Below, one piece after another: positions 27,673 through 36,792 of a stretch of DNA of 64,000 bases. The stretch is from assembly GCA_020252645.1 (NCBI GenBank), contig JADCCN010000003.1, forward strand, positions 1 through 64,000, in the 5' to 3' direction. The position numbers and the translations under genes are program-made. The stretch comes from Methylobacterium sp. (GTDB taxonomy: Bacteria > Pseudomonadota > Alphaproteobacteria > Rhizobiales > Beijerinckiaceae). The notes under the pieces are model-generated. The model saw only the letters and a list, made by a program, of their open reading frames with translations, was not told the DNA's origin and searched no databases. Position 1 is the stretch's first letter, and every line of letters begins with the position of its first letter.

Positions 27673-29204
27673 GCCGCGTTCTCGCCCGGCGCAGCTTCCA
27701 GCCCGGCCATCATGAGGCCGATCTCGTTCTGGTCGGTCTCCTCGGTGCGGCGCATGCCCATCAGGCGCCCGCCGCACATCACGCAGATGCGATCCGACAG
27801 CGCGAAGATCTCGTCGAGTTCCACCGATACGAGCAGAATGGCCTTGCCCTGAGCCTTCAGATCCAGAATCTGGCGATGGATGAAGGCGATGGCACCAATA
27901 TCCACCCCGCGCGTCGGCTGGGCGATGAGGAGCACGTCGGGCCCGGTCTCCACCTCGCGTGCAATCACGATCTTCTGCTGGTTGCCGCCGGAGAAATTCG
28001 CCGTTTTCAGCAAAGGGTCGGGCGGGCGCACATCGAAGCGGGACATCTTGCCGGCGGTTTCCGCAATGGCGGCTTTCTGGTCGATGAAGAGGCCGCTGCC
28101 GTAAACCGGGCTGTCCTGCCGGCCCAGAATGGCGCTCTCATGGGCGGGAAAAATCTTCACCAGACCCATGCGCTGCCGGTCCTCCGGCACATGGGCGAGG
28201 CCCATCGCGCGCAGGGTGCCGGCATCGGCCTCCGGCGGCACGGGCTTGCCGCACACGAACACCTCGCCGCCCCGCCGGGGCATCATGCCCGCAAGACTCT
28301 CGACCAGTTCCGATTGTCCGTTGCCGGAAACGCCCGCGATGCCGAGGATTTCGCCCGCATGCACCGAGAAAGTGAGATCATCGACGCGCAGCACGCCGCG
28401 CGCATCCGTGACCTTCAGGTTCCGCACGTCGAGCAGCACATCCTGGCCCGTGATGCCGGGCGCGCGGACCGGCTGGCCAACCGGGCGGCCCACCATGAGT
28501 TCGGCGAGTTCCTGCGGATTGGTCTCGCCGGTCTTGCGATGCGCGACCATCGCCCCGCGGCGCATCACGGAGACATGATCCGTGATCGCCATGATTTCCT
28601 TGAGCTTGTGGGTGATGAGCAGGATGGTGCGCCCCTGCCGCCGCAATTCCGCCAGGGCGCGAAACAACCGCTCCGCCTCTGCCGGCGTCAAGACGCCGGT
28701 CGGCTCATCGAGAATGAGAATCCGCGCCCCGCGATGGAGCGCCTTGATGATCTCGACGCGCTGCTGGAGACCCACCGAGAGTTCGCCGACGATGGCGTCG
28801 GGCTCCACCTCGATCCCGTAATCCGTGCCAAAGCGCAGGATCTCCGCCCGCGCTTCTGCGAGCCCGCTTTCGGTGAAGACGCCGCCCTCCATGCCGAGCA
28901 TCACGTTCTCGGCCACGCTCATCGTATCCACCAGCATGAAATGCTGATGGACCATGCCGATGCCCGCCGCGATCGCATCCGCCGGGGAGCGGATGCGGAT
29001 CGGCTCGCCATGCACGATGATCTCGCCGGAATCGGCCTCGTAAAAGCCGAAGAGGATCGACATCAGCGTCGATTTCCCGGCGCCGTTCTCGCCGATGATG
29101 CCGTGAATGGAGCCGTCCTCGACCACGAGATCGACGGAGCGGTTCGCTTGAACCGCTCCGAAACGCTTCTCGATGCCGACGAGCCGGATGGCCGGGTTGC
29201 TCAT
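27669..29204 (-). CDS. Nucleoside ABC transporter ATPase, double cassette
   Basis: 511 residues with two cassettes. The first has GENGAGKST, signature ELSVGLQQRVEI and ILILDEPTGVLTP. The second has [12 protein letters not shown] and NFSGGNQQKIVIARE with LLIAQPTRGVDIGA. The architecture equals that of the ATPase at 4631. ATG 29204 lies 28 bases after the binding-protein gene, with no clear Shine-Dalgarno, so coupling to the upstream gene is plausible. Confidence 0.94.
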   Translation of the reverse strand: MSNPAIRLVGIEKRFGAVQANRSVDLVVEDGSIHGIIGENGAGKSTLMSILFGFYEADSGEIIVHGEPIRIRSPADAIAAGIGMVHQHFMLVDTMSVAENVMLGMEGGVFTESGLAEARAEILRFGTDYGIEVEPDAIVGELSVGLQQRVEIIKALHRGARILILDEPTGVLTPAEAERLFRALAELRRQGRTILLITHKLKEIMAITDHVSVMRRGAMVAHRKTGETNPQELAELMVGRPVGQPVRAPGITGQDVLLDVRNLKVTDARGVLRVDDLTFSVHAGEILGIAGVSGNGQSELVESLAGMMPRRGGEVFVCGKPVPPEADAGTLRAMGLAHVPEDRQRMGLVKIFPAHESAILGRQDSPVYGSGLFIDQKAAIAETAGKMSRFDVRPPDPLLKTANFSGGNQQKIVIAREVETGPDVLLIAQPTRGVDIGAIAFIHRQILDLKAQGKAILLVSVELDEIFALSDRICVMCGGRLMGMRRTEETDQNEIGLMMAGLEAAPGENAA

Positions 29205-29232
29205 CGAAGGGGAACCGAGCCGATCCGTCCGA

Positions 29233-30225
29233 TTACTGAACGGGGCACTTCTGGTCGGCCATGTAATCATGCACCCTGACCGTGCCCGCCTTGATGTCCG
29301 CCGAGGCCTTCTCCACGGCCGCGCGCATCTCGGCCGTGATCAGGGCCTTGTTGTTGTCGTCCTGCGCCCAATCCACGCCGCCTTCCGCGAGCCCCAGGAC
29401 GGTGACGCCCGACTTCCACTGGTTGGCATGGGCATCGGTCAGCACCTTCTCGACCGCGATATCGACGCGCTTGAGCATCGAGGTCAGCACCTTGCCGGGA
29501 TGCATGCCGTTCTGGTTGGAATCGACGCCGATGCCGAGGATGCCGGCATCCGCCGCCGCCCGCAGCACGCCCGCGCCGGTATTGCCCGCCGCATGATAGA
29601 TCACGTCCGCGCCGCGCGCGATCTGCGAACGGGCAAGCTCGCCGCCCTTCAGCGGATCGTTGAAGGCCGCGCCGGTGGTGCCGGTCATGTTCTGGAAGAT
29701 TTCGGCATTGGGTTTTGCTGCCTTCACACCCTGCACATAGCCGCAGGCGAAGCGACGGATGAGCGGGATATCCATGCCGCCCACGAAGCCGACCTTGCCG
29801 GATTTCGAGGCCTGGGCCGCGAGCAGGCCCACGAGATAGGAGCCTTCATGTTCCTTGAAGACGATCGACCGCACATTCGGCAGATCAACGACGAAATCGA
29901 TGATCGCGAAGCGCACATTCGGGAATTCCGCCGCGACCTTCTTCAGCGCCGAGCCATTGGAAAAGCCGATGGCGATGATCGGCGAATGGCCATCCCGCGC
30001 GAAGCGGGTCAGCGCCTGTTCGCGCTGCGCGTCGTTCTGGATCTCGAATTCGCGATAGGCGATGCCGGTCTTCCTCTTGAAGGCCTCGGCGCCGTTGAAA
30101 GCCGCCTCGTTGAAGGATTTGTCGAACTTGCCGCCGACATCGAAGGTGATGGCCGGCTTCACCTGCGCAGAGGCAGGAATGGCCATGAACGCCGCAAAGG
30201 CGGCCGAAACTGCAAGACGCTTCAT
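29233..30225 (-). CDS. BMP-family nucleoside-binding protein
   Basis: 330 residues: signal peptide about 1-20 (cleavage after PASA-Q), then a PnrA/BMP fold starting ITFDVGGKFDKSFNEAAFNGA. Further family marks are IAIGFSNGSALKKVA and IYHAAGNTGAGVLRAA. It is the first gene of the operon that ends with upp at 17795, and a strong GGGGAG lies 8-9 bases before ATG 30225. The genes downstream (cdd, punA, deoA) say it imports both purine and pyrimidine nucleosides. Confidence 0.95.
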   Translation of the reverse strand: MKRLAVSAAFAAFMAIPASAQVKPAITFDVGGKFDKSFNEAAFNGAEAFKRKTGIAYREFEIQNDAQREQALTRFARDGHSPIIAIGFSNGSALKKVAAEFPNVRFAIIDFVVDLPNVRSIVFKEHEGSYLVGLLAAQASKSGKVGFVGGMDIPLIRRFACGYVQGVKAAKPNAEIFQNMTGTTGAAFNDPLKGGELARSQIARGADVIYHAAGNTGAGVLRAAADAGILGIGVDSNQNGMHPGKVLTSMLKRVDIAVEKVLTDAHANQWKSGVTVLGLAEGGVDWAQDDNNKALITAEMRAAVEKASADIKAGTVRVHDYMADQKCPVQ

Positions 30226-30275
30226 TGTTTGAATCTCCCCTGGAAAGGCGCCGCTCAAGCGATCTGGCCCTTGTT

Positions 30276-30285
30276 CTAGAGCTAG
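30276..30285. repeat. CTAG-AG-CTAG, possible excision footprint of a palindromic repeat
   Basis: Two CTAG tetranucleotides separated by AG lie in the leader between the nucleoside operon and preT. The full-length repeats in this window have CTAG on both sides and begin AGCATG, so this could be a target duplication left after excision. The evidence is a 10-base string only. Confidence 0.25.
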
Positions 30286-30395
30286 CACGCACGATCGGTC
30301 TGTCGATCATCCGCTCCCGATTTTTTTGCACGAACCCGGCAACGGCCCCGCAGGGGACTGTCCTCCGGCGCCGCAATTGACAAGCTTCCGCTAAT

Positions 30396-30411
30396 TTGAT
30401 CGTTTGGTCAA
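30396..30411. promoter_or_regulatory. Probable RutR operator between the nucleoside operon and preT
   Basis: TTGATCGTTTGGTCAA matches the E. coli RutR consensus TTGACCANNTGGTCAA at 12 of 14 defined positions and extends as TTTGATC/GGTCAAA. It lies 92 bases before the preT start and 171 bases before the bmp gene start, so it could control either or both divergent operons. On the plus strand a perfect TTGACA (30377-30382) lies 13 bases upstream; a -10 placed 17 bases after it (30400-30405) would overlap the operator but is a poor hexamer. Confidence 0.7.
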
Positions 30412-30502
30412 AGTCGGATCTCGGTTCCAGTCGCGAACCATGTGGAAGGGGTCGCCGCCGTCGATGCCGCCATGCCAGCAATCCGGTCGGGAGGAGCGCG
30501 TG

Positions 30503-31864
30503 ATGCCTGAGGAACGCGTCGTGGGGGATATCCGGGCGGGACGTTTGACCGCGGAGCAATGCGCGGCGAATTTCGCCGATCTCGTGGCGCCCCTGAAGCC
30601 CAACGAAGCCCGCGTCGCGGCGGAGCGATGTCTCTTTTGCTATGACGCGCCCTGCGTTGCGGCCTGCCCGACGAGCATCGACATTCCGCTCTTCATCCGG
30701 CAGATCAGCCATGGCCAGCCCGTCGCCGCGGCCAGGACCATTCTCGACGCCAATATCATGGGCGCGATGTGCGCCCGGGTCTGCCCCACGGAAAATCTCT
30801 GCGAGGGGGCCTGCGTCAAGGAGACATCCGAGACCCGCGCGGTCGAGATCGGGCGCCTGCAACGCTACGCGACCGATGCGGCTTTCGCGGCGGGCAAGCA
30901 GTTCTACACGGCCGGCAAACCCACGGGCAAGGCGGTTGCCGTGGTCGGGGCCGGCCCGGCGGGTCTCGCCTGTGCCCATGCTCTGGCGCGCCACGGCCAT
31001 CGCGTCACGATCTTCGAGGCCAGGGCCAAGGGCGGCGGGCTCAACGAGTTCGGCATTGCCGCCTACAAGGCGAATGATGACATCGCCCGCCGCGAGCTCG
31101 ATTACATCCTCGCCGTCGGCGGCATCGGCGTGGAATACGGCAAGGCCCTGGGGCGCGATGTCAGCCTTGCCGATCTCAGGGGGCGGTTCGATGCGATCTT
31201 CCTGGGCATGGGCCTTGGTGACACGAATGATCTCGGCATCGGCGATGGCGTGAGCGGCATCGGGGATGCGGTCGAATTCATCGCGCGCCTCCGGCAGGCG
31301 GCGGACAAGTCGCAATTGCCCGTGGGCCGGAATGTGGTGGTGATCGGCGGTGGCATGACCGCGATCGACGCGGCAGTGCAGGCACGCCTCATCGGCGCGG
31401 AGCAGGTGACCATCGCTTATCGCCGCAGCCAGGCGGAAATGGGTGCCTCGGCCTATGAGCAGGAGGTCGCGCAAACCCGTGGCGTGCTCATCCGGCCCAA
31501 TCTGCGTCCGGCCCGCGTCGAGCAATCCGGCGGCGCGGTGACCGGCGTGACCTTCGAATACACGATCAGCCGCGATGGCGCGCTCGCCGGCACCGGGGAG
31601 ATGGTCACGCTGCCGGCCGATCAGGTTCTGGTCGCGATCGGCCAGGCGCTCCGGGCGGAGGATATCGCCGGGCAGGGCCTCGCGCTTGCGAAGGGGCGGA
31701 TCGCTGTCGACGAGGCCGGCAAGACCTCGCTCCCCGGCGTGTGGGCTGGCGGTGATTGCGTCGCGGGCGGGCTCGATCTCACGGTTGCGGCCGTGGAGGA
31801 TGGCAAGCAGGCGGCGCGCTCCATCCATGATTTCCTGACATCATCGGCAAACGGAAAGGCGTGA
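30503..31864 (+). CDS. preT: NAD(P)-dependent dihydropyrimidine dehydrogenase, flavin/FeS subunit PreT
   Basis: 453 residues, GltD/PreT type. The N-terminal iron-sulfur part has CLFCYDAPCVAACPTSIDIP and CARVCPTENLCEGAC. Two nucleotide-binding motifs follow: AVVGAGPAGLACA for FAD and VVIGGGMTAIDAA for NAD(P)H, with a late VWAGGDCVAGG. It passes electrons to PreA for reduction of uracil and thymine to dihydro forms. GGGAGGAG ends 6 bases before ATG 30503. A RutR-type operator lies in the leader. Confidence 0.96.
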   Translation: MPEERVVGDIRAGRLTAEQCAANFADLVAPLKPNEARVAAERCLFCYDAPCVAACPTSIDIPLFIRQISHGQPVAAARTILDANIMGAMCARVCPTENLCEGACVKETSETRAVEIGRLQRYATDAAFAAGKQFYTAGKPTGKAVAVVGAGPAGLACAHALARHGHRVTIFEARAKGGGLNEFGIAAYKANDDIARRELDYILAVGGIGVEYGKALGRDVSLADLRGRFDAIFLGMGLGDTNDLGIGDGVSGIGDAVEFIARLRQAADKSQLPVGRNVVVIGGGMTAIDAAVQARLIGAEQVTIAYRRSQAEMGASAYEQEVAQTRGVLIRPNLRPARVEQSGGAVTGVTFEYTISRDGALAGTGEMVTLPADQVLVAIGQALRAEDIAGQGLALAKGRIAVDEAGKTSLPGVWAGGDCVAGGLDLTVAAVEDGKQAARSIHDFLTSSANGKA

Positions 31865-31868
31865 GACC

Positions 31869-33197
31869 ATGGCTGACCTTCGCTCGACCTTCGCCGGAAT
31901 TTCATCCCCCAACCCGTTCTGGCTCGCCTCCGCGCCGCCAACCGACAAGGCCTATAATGTGGTTCGCGCCTTCAGGGCGGGCTGGGGCGGCGTCGTCTGG
32001 AAGACGCTCGGCGAGGATGGACCGCCGGTCGTCAATGTCTCCGGCCCGCGCTATGGCGCGATCCACGCGCAGGATCGGCGCGTCATCGGCTTCAACAACA
32101 TCGAACTCATCACGGATCGGCCGCTGCAGGTGAACCTGCAGGAGATCAAGCAGGTCAAGCGGGACTGGAAGGACCGCGCGCTGGTCGTCTCGCTGATGGT
32201 GCCCTGCACGGAGGACAGCTGGAAGGCGATTCTCGCGGCGGTGGAGGAAACCGAGGCCGATGGCGTGGAGCTCAACTTCGGCTGCCCGCACGGCATGAGC
32301 GAGCGCGGCATGGGGGCGGCCGTGGGGCAGGTGCCGGATTATATCGAGATGGTCACGCGCTGGTGCAAGCAGCATACGCGCATGCCGGTCATCGTGAAGC
32401 TCACGCCCAATGTCGCGAGCATCCTGCGCCCGGCGGAGGCGGCGAAGAAGGGCGGGGCGGATGCCGTCTCGCTGATCAACACGGTCAATTCGATGATGGG
32501 CGTCGATATCGACGCGATGACACCCTGGCCCCCGGTTGGCGGCATGGGCACGCATGGCGGCATGTGCGGCCCGGCCGTGAAGCCCATCGCGCTGAACATG
32601 GTCGCGGAGATCGCCCGCCATGCCGAAACGCGCGGCCTGCCGATCTCGGGCATCGGCGGCATCGAGAAATGGCGCGATGCGGCAGAGTTCATGGCGCTCG
32701 GCGCCAGCAATGTGCAGGTCTGCACCGCCGCGATGGTCTATGGCTTCCGGATCATCGAGGAAATGACGGCCGGCCTGTCAGCCTGGATGGATGAGAAGGA
32801 ATATGCGGGCGTCGATGAAATCGTCGGCCGTGCCGTGCCGAAGGTGACCGACTGGCAGCACCTGAACCTCGATTACGTCGTGAAGGCGCGCATCAACCAG
32901 GACCTCTGCATCTCCTGCGGACGCTGCCACATCGCCTGCGAGGATACCTCGCATCAGGCCATCACCAGCATGCTGGACGGCAAGCGGCATTTCGAGGTGA
33001 TCGAGGAGGAATGCGTCGGCTGCAATCTCTGCGCCGTGGTCTGCCCCGTCGAGAACTGCATCACGATGGTGCCGCTCGCGGAGGGCGAGATCGACCGGCG
33101 CACCGGCATCAAGGTCGGCGGTCACCGCAGCTGGATCGAGCATCCGAACAACCCGAACGCGCAAGATCCGCGCCCCGCGAAACATGCGGCGGGGTGA
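31869..33197 (+). CDS. preA: Dihydropyrimidine dehydrogenase catalytic subunit PreA
   Basis: 442 residues. The FMN-binding TIM barrel resembles dihydroorotate dehydrogenase (NPFWLASAPPTDKAYNVVRA, VELNFGCPHGMSERGMG, GIGGIEKWRDAAEFMALGA). The C-terminal ferredoxin part carries two 4Fe-4S sites, CISCGRCHIACEDTSHQ and CVGCNLCAVVCPVENC. With PreT it performs the first step of reductive pyrimidine breakdown. It starts 4 bases after the preT stop. Confidence 0.96.
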   Translation: MADLRSTFAGISSPNPFWLASAPPTDKAYNVVRAFRAGWGGVVWKTLGEDGPPVVNVSGPRYGAIHAQDRRVIGFNNIELITDRPLQVNLQEIKQVKRDWKDRALVVSLMVPCTEDSWKAILAAVEETEADGVELNFGCPHGMSERGMGAAVGQVPDYIEMVTRWCKQHTRMPVIVKLTPNVASILRPAEAAKKGGADAVSLINTVNSMMGVDIDAMTPWPPVGGMGTHGGMCGPAVKPIALNMVAEIARHAETRGLPISGIGGIEKWRDAAEFMALGASNVQVCTAAMVYGFRIIEEMTAGLSAWMDEKEYAGVDEIVGRAVPKVTDWQHLNLDYVVKARINQDLCISCGRCHIACEDTSHQAITSMLDGKRHFEVIEEECVGCNLCAVVCPVENCITMVPLAEGEIDRRTGIKVGGHRSWIEHPNNPNAQDPRPAKHAAG

Positions 33198-33212
33198 GGG
33201 GCGATGCCCGGT

Positions 33213-33863
33213 TCAGGACCGGCCGAGAACGGCCAGCAGCACAGCGCGGCGGGCCTCGCCAAAAAAGCCGGGATCATCGAGGCTCTGCCCCGTCAGCGCC
33301 TTCACCTGCGCGGCGAAGTCGGCATAATGCTGGGTCGTCGCCCAGATGAGGAAAAGCAGATGCTTCGGGTCGCGGCGCGGCAGGTGTCCCGCATCCATCC
33401 ACCGCGCGAGCAGCGCCGCGCGCGAGGCGACGAGGCGCTTGAGGTCATTTTCGAGAATGGTGTGGAGAATGGGCGCGCCGCGCATCACCTCCATCGCGAA
33501 AAGCCGCGAGGCTTCCGGAAAGTCGCGGGCATATTCCAGCTTCCGCGTCACGTAGCCGGTCAGCGCCGCCACGGGGTCGCTCTGCGTGTCCATCTCGGCC
33601 AGCGGCTCCAGCCACATGTCGAGCGTGCGGCGCAGCACCGCGAGATAGAGATCGGCCTTGGTGCGGAAGTAATAGAGCAGGTTCGGTTTCGAGAGCCCCG
33701 CGCGCTCGGCGATGGCGTCGATCCTTGCGCCGGCAAAGCCATCCATGGCGAAAACCGCGAGCGCGGCATCGAGAATGCGCTCGATATTGGCCTCGCCGCC
33801 ACGAGTCTTCCCGGTATGGCCGGGGCTCGCCAGTTCGGCAAGGCTGTTCGCCGCGCCCATCAT
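33213..33863 (-). CDS. rutR: TetR-family regulator, RutR-like (uracil-responsive)
   Basis: 216 residues. The helix-turn-helix is IDAIAERAGLSKPNLLYYFRT, and the ligand domain carries blocks recalled from E. coli RutR: YARDFPEASRLFAMEVMRGAP and FLIWATTQHYADFAAQV. RutR senses uracil/thymine and represses pyrimidine catabolic genes. ATG 33863 has GGAG 4 bases upstream (ATG 33860 equally plausible; 33881 lacks a ribosome site). It is convergent with preA, and divergent from the ABC operon with a near-perfect RutR operator between, so autoregulation is likely. Confidence 0.93.
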   Translation of the reverse strand: MMGAANSLAELASPGHTGKTRGGEANIERILDAALAVFAMDGFAGARIDAIAERAGLSKPNLLYYFRTKADLYLAVLRRTLDMWLEPLAEMDTQSDPVAALTGYVTRKLEYARDFPEASRLFAMEVMRGAPILHTILENDLKRLVASRAALLARWMDAGHLPRRDPKHLLFLIWATTQHYADFAAQVKALTGQSLDDPGFFGEARRAVLLAVLGRS

Positions 33864-33923
33864 TCGGCTCCGTCTGTCCATTTCGATTCGGGGAATGATC
33901 CAAGCATGGACATTGCACGATTT

Positions 33924-33939
33924 CTGACCAGATGGTCAA
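33924..33939. promoter_or_regulatory. Near-perfect RutR operator between rutR and the pyrimidine ABC operon
   Basis: CTGACCAGATGGTCAA matches TTGACCANNTGGTCAA at 13 of 14 defined positions. It lies 61 bases upstream of the rutR start and about 150 bases upstream of the ABC ATPase gene, so it can control both. On the minus strand the TTGACC half-site itself could serve as a -35 element for rutR. Confidence 0.8.
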
Positions 33940-34071
33940 TTCCTGATCACGGCGAATATCGGGCATGCAGGATCGGGCGGCGGACGGCATCATGATGCGG
34001 CATGGCGCTTGCTCTGGCTCAGGGGCGCCATGGTGTGTGGGGCGGAAGGATATGGAGCAGGGGGCGAGCGC

Positions 34072-34857
34072 GTGACCACGGGCATGGCGATCGAGATTCG
34101 CGATCTGTCGCTGACATTTGAGACCGCGGATGGCCCCGTCTATGCGCTGGAGAAGGCCAATCTCGCGGTCAGGCCCGGCGAGTTCATCTCCTTTATTGGT
34201 CCTTCCGGTTGCGGCAAGACCACGCTTCTGCGCGTGATCGCCGATCTCGAGAAGCCCACCTCCGGCTCGATCAGCGTGAATGGCGTGACGCCCGAGGCCG
34301 CCCGGCTCGGCCGGCAATATGGCTATGTCTTCCAGGCGCCGGCGCTCTATCCGTGGCGGACGGCCGAAGCGAACGTGATGCTGCCGCTCGAGGTCTTCGG
34401 CTACTCGAAGGCCGAAAGGCAGGAACGCGCCCGGCGCTACCTCGCCATGGTGAACCTCGCGGGGTTCGAGAAGAAGTATCCCTGGCAGCTCTCCGGCGGC
34501 ATGCAGCAGCGGGTCTCGATCGCGCGGGCGCTCAGTTTCGAGCCGGCCTTGCTGCTGATGGACGAACCTTTCGGCGCGCTCGACGAGATCGTGCGTGACC
34601 GCCTGAACGAGCAATTGCTGCGCCTCTGGGCCGAGACACGCAAGACCGTGATCTTCGTCACGCATTCCATTCCCGAGGCGGTGTTTCTCTCCACGCGCAT
34701 CGTGGTGATGTCGCCGCGCCCCGGCCGGATCATCGATGTGATCGATTGCGACCTCGGCGCCCGGCGGACGCTCGACATCCGCGAGACGCCCGAATTCCTG
34801 AAGATCGCGCATCGCGTGCGGGAGGGGCTGCGCGCCGGCCATTCCTACGATGACTGA
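34072..34857 (+). CDS. ABC transporter ATPase (NitT/TauT type) for a pyrimidine-related solute
   Basis: 261 residues, single cassette: Walker A GPSGCGKTT, Q-loop VFQAPALYPWR, signature QLSGGMQQRVSIARAL, Walker B LLLMDEPFGALDE and switch His in FVTHSIPEA. The start is uncertain: GTG 34072 follows a purine-rich GCAGGGGGCGAG, and ATG 34084 is an alternative. It begins the operon running to 40600, and the RutR site upstream indicates a pyrimidine or its breakdown product as solute. Confidence 0.92.
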   Translation: MTTGMAIEIRDLSLTFETADGPVYALEKANLAVRPGEFISFIGPSGCGKTTLLRVIADLEKPTSGSISVNGVTPEAARLGRQYGYVFQAPALYPWRTAEANVMLPLEVFGYSKAERQERARRYLAMVNLAGFEKKYPWQLSGGMQQRVSIARALSFEPALLLMDEPFGALDEIVRDRLNEQLLRLWAETRKTVIFVTHSIPEAVFLSTRIVVMSPRPGRIIDVIDCDLGARRTLDIRETPEFLKIAHRVREGLRAGHSYDD

Positions 34858-35773
34858 GCGCGCGGCCCTTGCAACGCGGATGGCCGGCCGGGGCGGCGAG
34901 GGCGCCGTCGTACCCGTCGTGACGATCACGGCGCTGATCGTGGTGATCTGGTATCTCGCCTGCCTGCCCATGAATGCGGATTTGCCGCAACTCAAGGACG
35001 TGCAGGGCCTTGGCCAGCGTTACGCCGTCGCCTGGGCGCTGGAGCGGCCGGTGCTGCCCTCGCCGCATCAGGTCGTGTTCGAACTCTATCATTCCACCAT
35101 CGGCACACGCCTTTTCCGCCAGACGGCGGATGGCATGGTGCTGAACCCCCGCAACCTGCTGTTCCATGCCTGGGTGACATTGTCGGCGACCCTCGTGGGC
35201 TTCCTCATCGGCGCGCTGCTCGGCATTGGCCTCGCCATCGCGATCCAGCATTCGCGCGTTCTGCAGAAAAGCCTGATGCCCTGGATCATCGCCTCGCAGA
35301 CGATCCCGATTCTCGCGATTGCGCCGATCATCATCGTGGCGCTGGGATCGCTGGGGCTGACCGGGCTGATCCCGAAATCGGTGATCTCGGCCTATCTCTC
35401 GTTCTTTCCCATCACCATCGGCATGGTGAAGGGCCTCTCCTCGGCCGATGCGATGCAGCTCGACCTGATGCGCACCTACAATGCCTCCCGCCCCGTCACC
35501 TTCACCAAGCTGCGCTGGCCGGCGGCCCTGCCCTTCCTTTTCGCCTCGCTGAAGGTGTCGATCTCGATCAGCCTCGTCGGAGCCATCGTGGGTGAGTTGC
35601 CCACCGGCGCGCAGGCCGGGCTCGGCGCACGTCTTCTCTCGGGCAGCTATTACGGCCAGACGGTGCAGATCTGGTCGGCACTCTTCATGGCGGCCATTCT
35701 CGCGGCTTTGCTGCTGGCCTTGGTGAGCCTCGCCGAGCGCCTCACCCTCAAGGCGATGGGGGGACGGGGATGA
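34850..35773 (+). CDS. ABC transporter permease (NitT/TauT type)
   Basis: 307 residues with about six membrane segments. The BPD_transp_1 EAA-like loop is SSADAMQLDLMRTYNASR. A stretch of about 55 residues (40-95) between the first and second membrane segments is periplasmic. It overlaps the ATPase gene by 8 bases and the next permease by 4 (ATGA). Two different permeases, as here, are typical of the thiamine-precursor/pyrimidine-type importers. Confidence 0.92.
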   Translation: MTERAALATRMAGRGGEGAVVPVVTITALIVVIWYLACLPMNADLPQLKDVQGLGQRYAVAWALERPVLPSPHQVVFELYHSTIGTRLFRQTADGMVLNPRNLLFHAWVTLSATLVGFLIGALLGIGLAIAIQHSRVLQKSLMPWIIASQTIPILAIAPIIIVALGSLGLTGLIPKSVISAYLSFFPITIGMVKGLSSADAMQLDLMRTYNASRPVTFTKLRWPAALPFLFASLKVSISISLVGAIVGELPTGAQAGLGARLLSGSYYGQTVQIWSALFMAAILAALLLALVSLAERLTLKAMGGRG

Positions 35774-36732
35774 GCACCGGCCCCGGCGCTTCGTCTCGCA
35801 TCCTGCTGCCCGGCCTCGCCGGCATGGGCGCGGCCTTCCTCGCGATGGTGCTGGCGCATGGCACCGGTGGCATTCTGCTTTGGCTCGCAGCGCTCACGGC
35901 ATGGCTGCTGCTCTGGCTCGCGAACCAGCATTGGAGCGCCGTGCCGGAACGCGCTCCGACCGTGCTCGCGCGCGCCGCGAGCGTTGGCATTCCTTTCCTC
36001 TTCGGTTTCACGCTGCTCTTTCTTTGGGAGGTGATCTGCGTTGGCCTGAAGGTTCCGACCGTGCTCCTGCCGCCACCCTCGATGATCGGCGCGCGGATCG
36101 CAGGCTCGCTCCCCACCCTCGGCGCGGATTTCGTGCAGACCGTGATCCGCGCGGTCATTCCCGGCTGGATCATGGGCTCGCTGGCAGGCTTCCTGATCGC
36201 GCTGCTCTGCGACCGCTTCGGCTTCCTCAAGCGCGGGCTGATGCCGATCGGGAATTTCGTCTCGGCCTTGCCGATCATCGGAATCGCACCCATCCTCGTG
36301 ATGTGGTTCGGGTTCGACTGGCAATCGAAGGCGGCGGTGGTGGTCGTGATGACCTTCTTCCCGATGCTGGTGAACACGGTGGCGGGGCTTGCTTCGGCCG
36401 GGCATCTCGAAAGGGATCTCATGCGCAGCTATGGCGCGAGCTGGTCGCGCACGCTGCTGGCCTTGCGACTGCCTGCCGCCATGCCTTTCATCTTCAATGC
36501 GCTCAAGATCAATGCGACGCTGGCGATGATCGGCGCGATCGTGGCCGAGTTTTTCGGTACGCCGATCGTGGGGATGGGCTTCCGGATCTCGACCGAGGTC
36601 GGGCGCATGGCGGTCGACATGGTCTGGGCGACGATCGCGATTGCAGCCATCGCGGGTTCGTCCTTTTATGCCTTGCTGGTTCTCGCCGAGCGGAGGGTGA
36701 CCTTCTGGCACCCCTCCAACCGGCAGAAATAG
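35770..36732 (+). CDS. ABC transporter permease (NitT/TauT type)
   Basis: 320 residues: two N-terminal hydrophobic segments (about 10-55), then the BPD_transp_1 core with the EAA-like loop SAGHLERDLMRSYGASWSRTL. It pairs with the permease at 34850. A 60-base gap with a fresh ribosome site separates it from the binding-protein gene. Confidence 0.92.
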   Translation: MSTGPGASSRILLPGLAGMGAAFLAMVLAHGTGGILLWLAALTAWLLLWLANQHWSAVPERAPTVLARAASVGIPFLFGFTLLFLWEVICVGLKVPTVLLPPPSMIGARIAGSLPTLGADFVQTVIRAVIPGWIMGSLAGFLIALLCDRFGFLKRGLMPIGNFVSALPIIGIAPILVMWFGFDWQSKAAVVVVMTFFPMLVNTVAGLASAGHLERDLMRSYGASWSRTLLALRLPAAMPFIFNALKINATLAMIGAIVAEFFGTPIVGMGFRISTEVGRMAVDMVWATIAIAAIAGSSFYALLVLAERRVTFWHPSNRQK

Positions 36733-36792
36733 GAAAAACGGTTCACACCTCGCGCGCCACTCCGGACGCGGGGCCAATAGGGGAGAGCGGAA

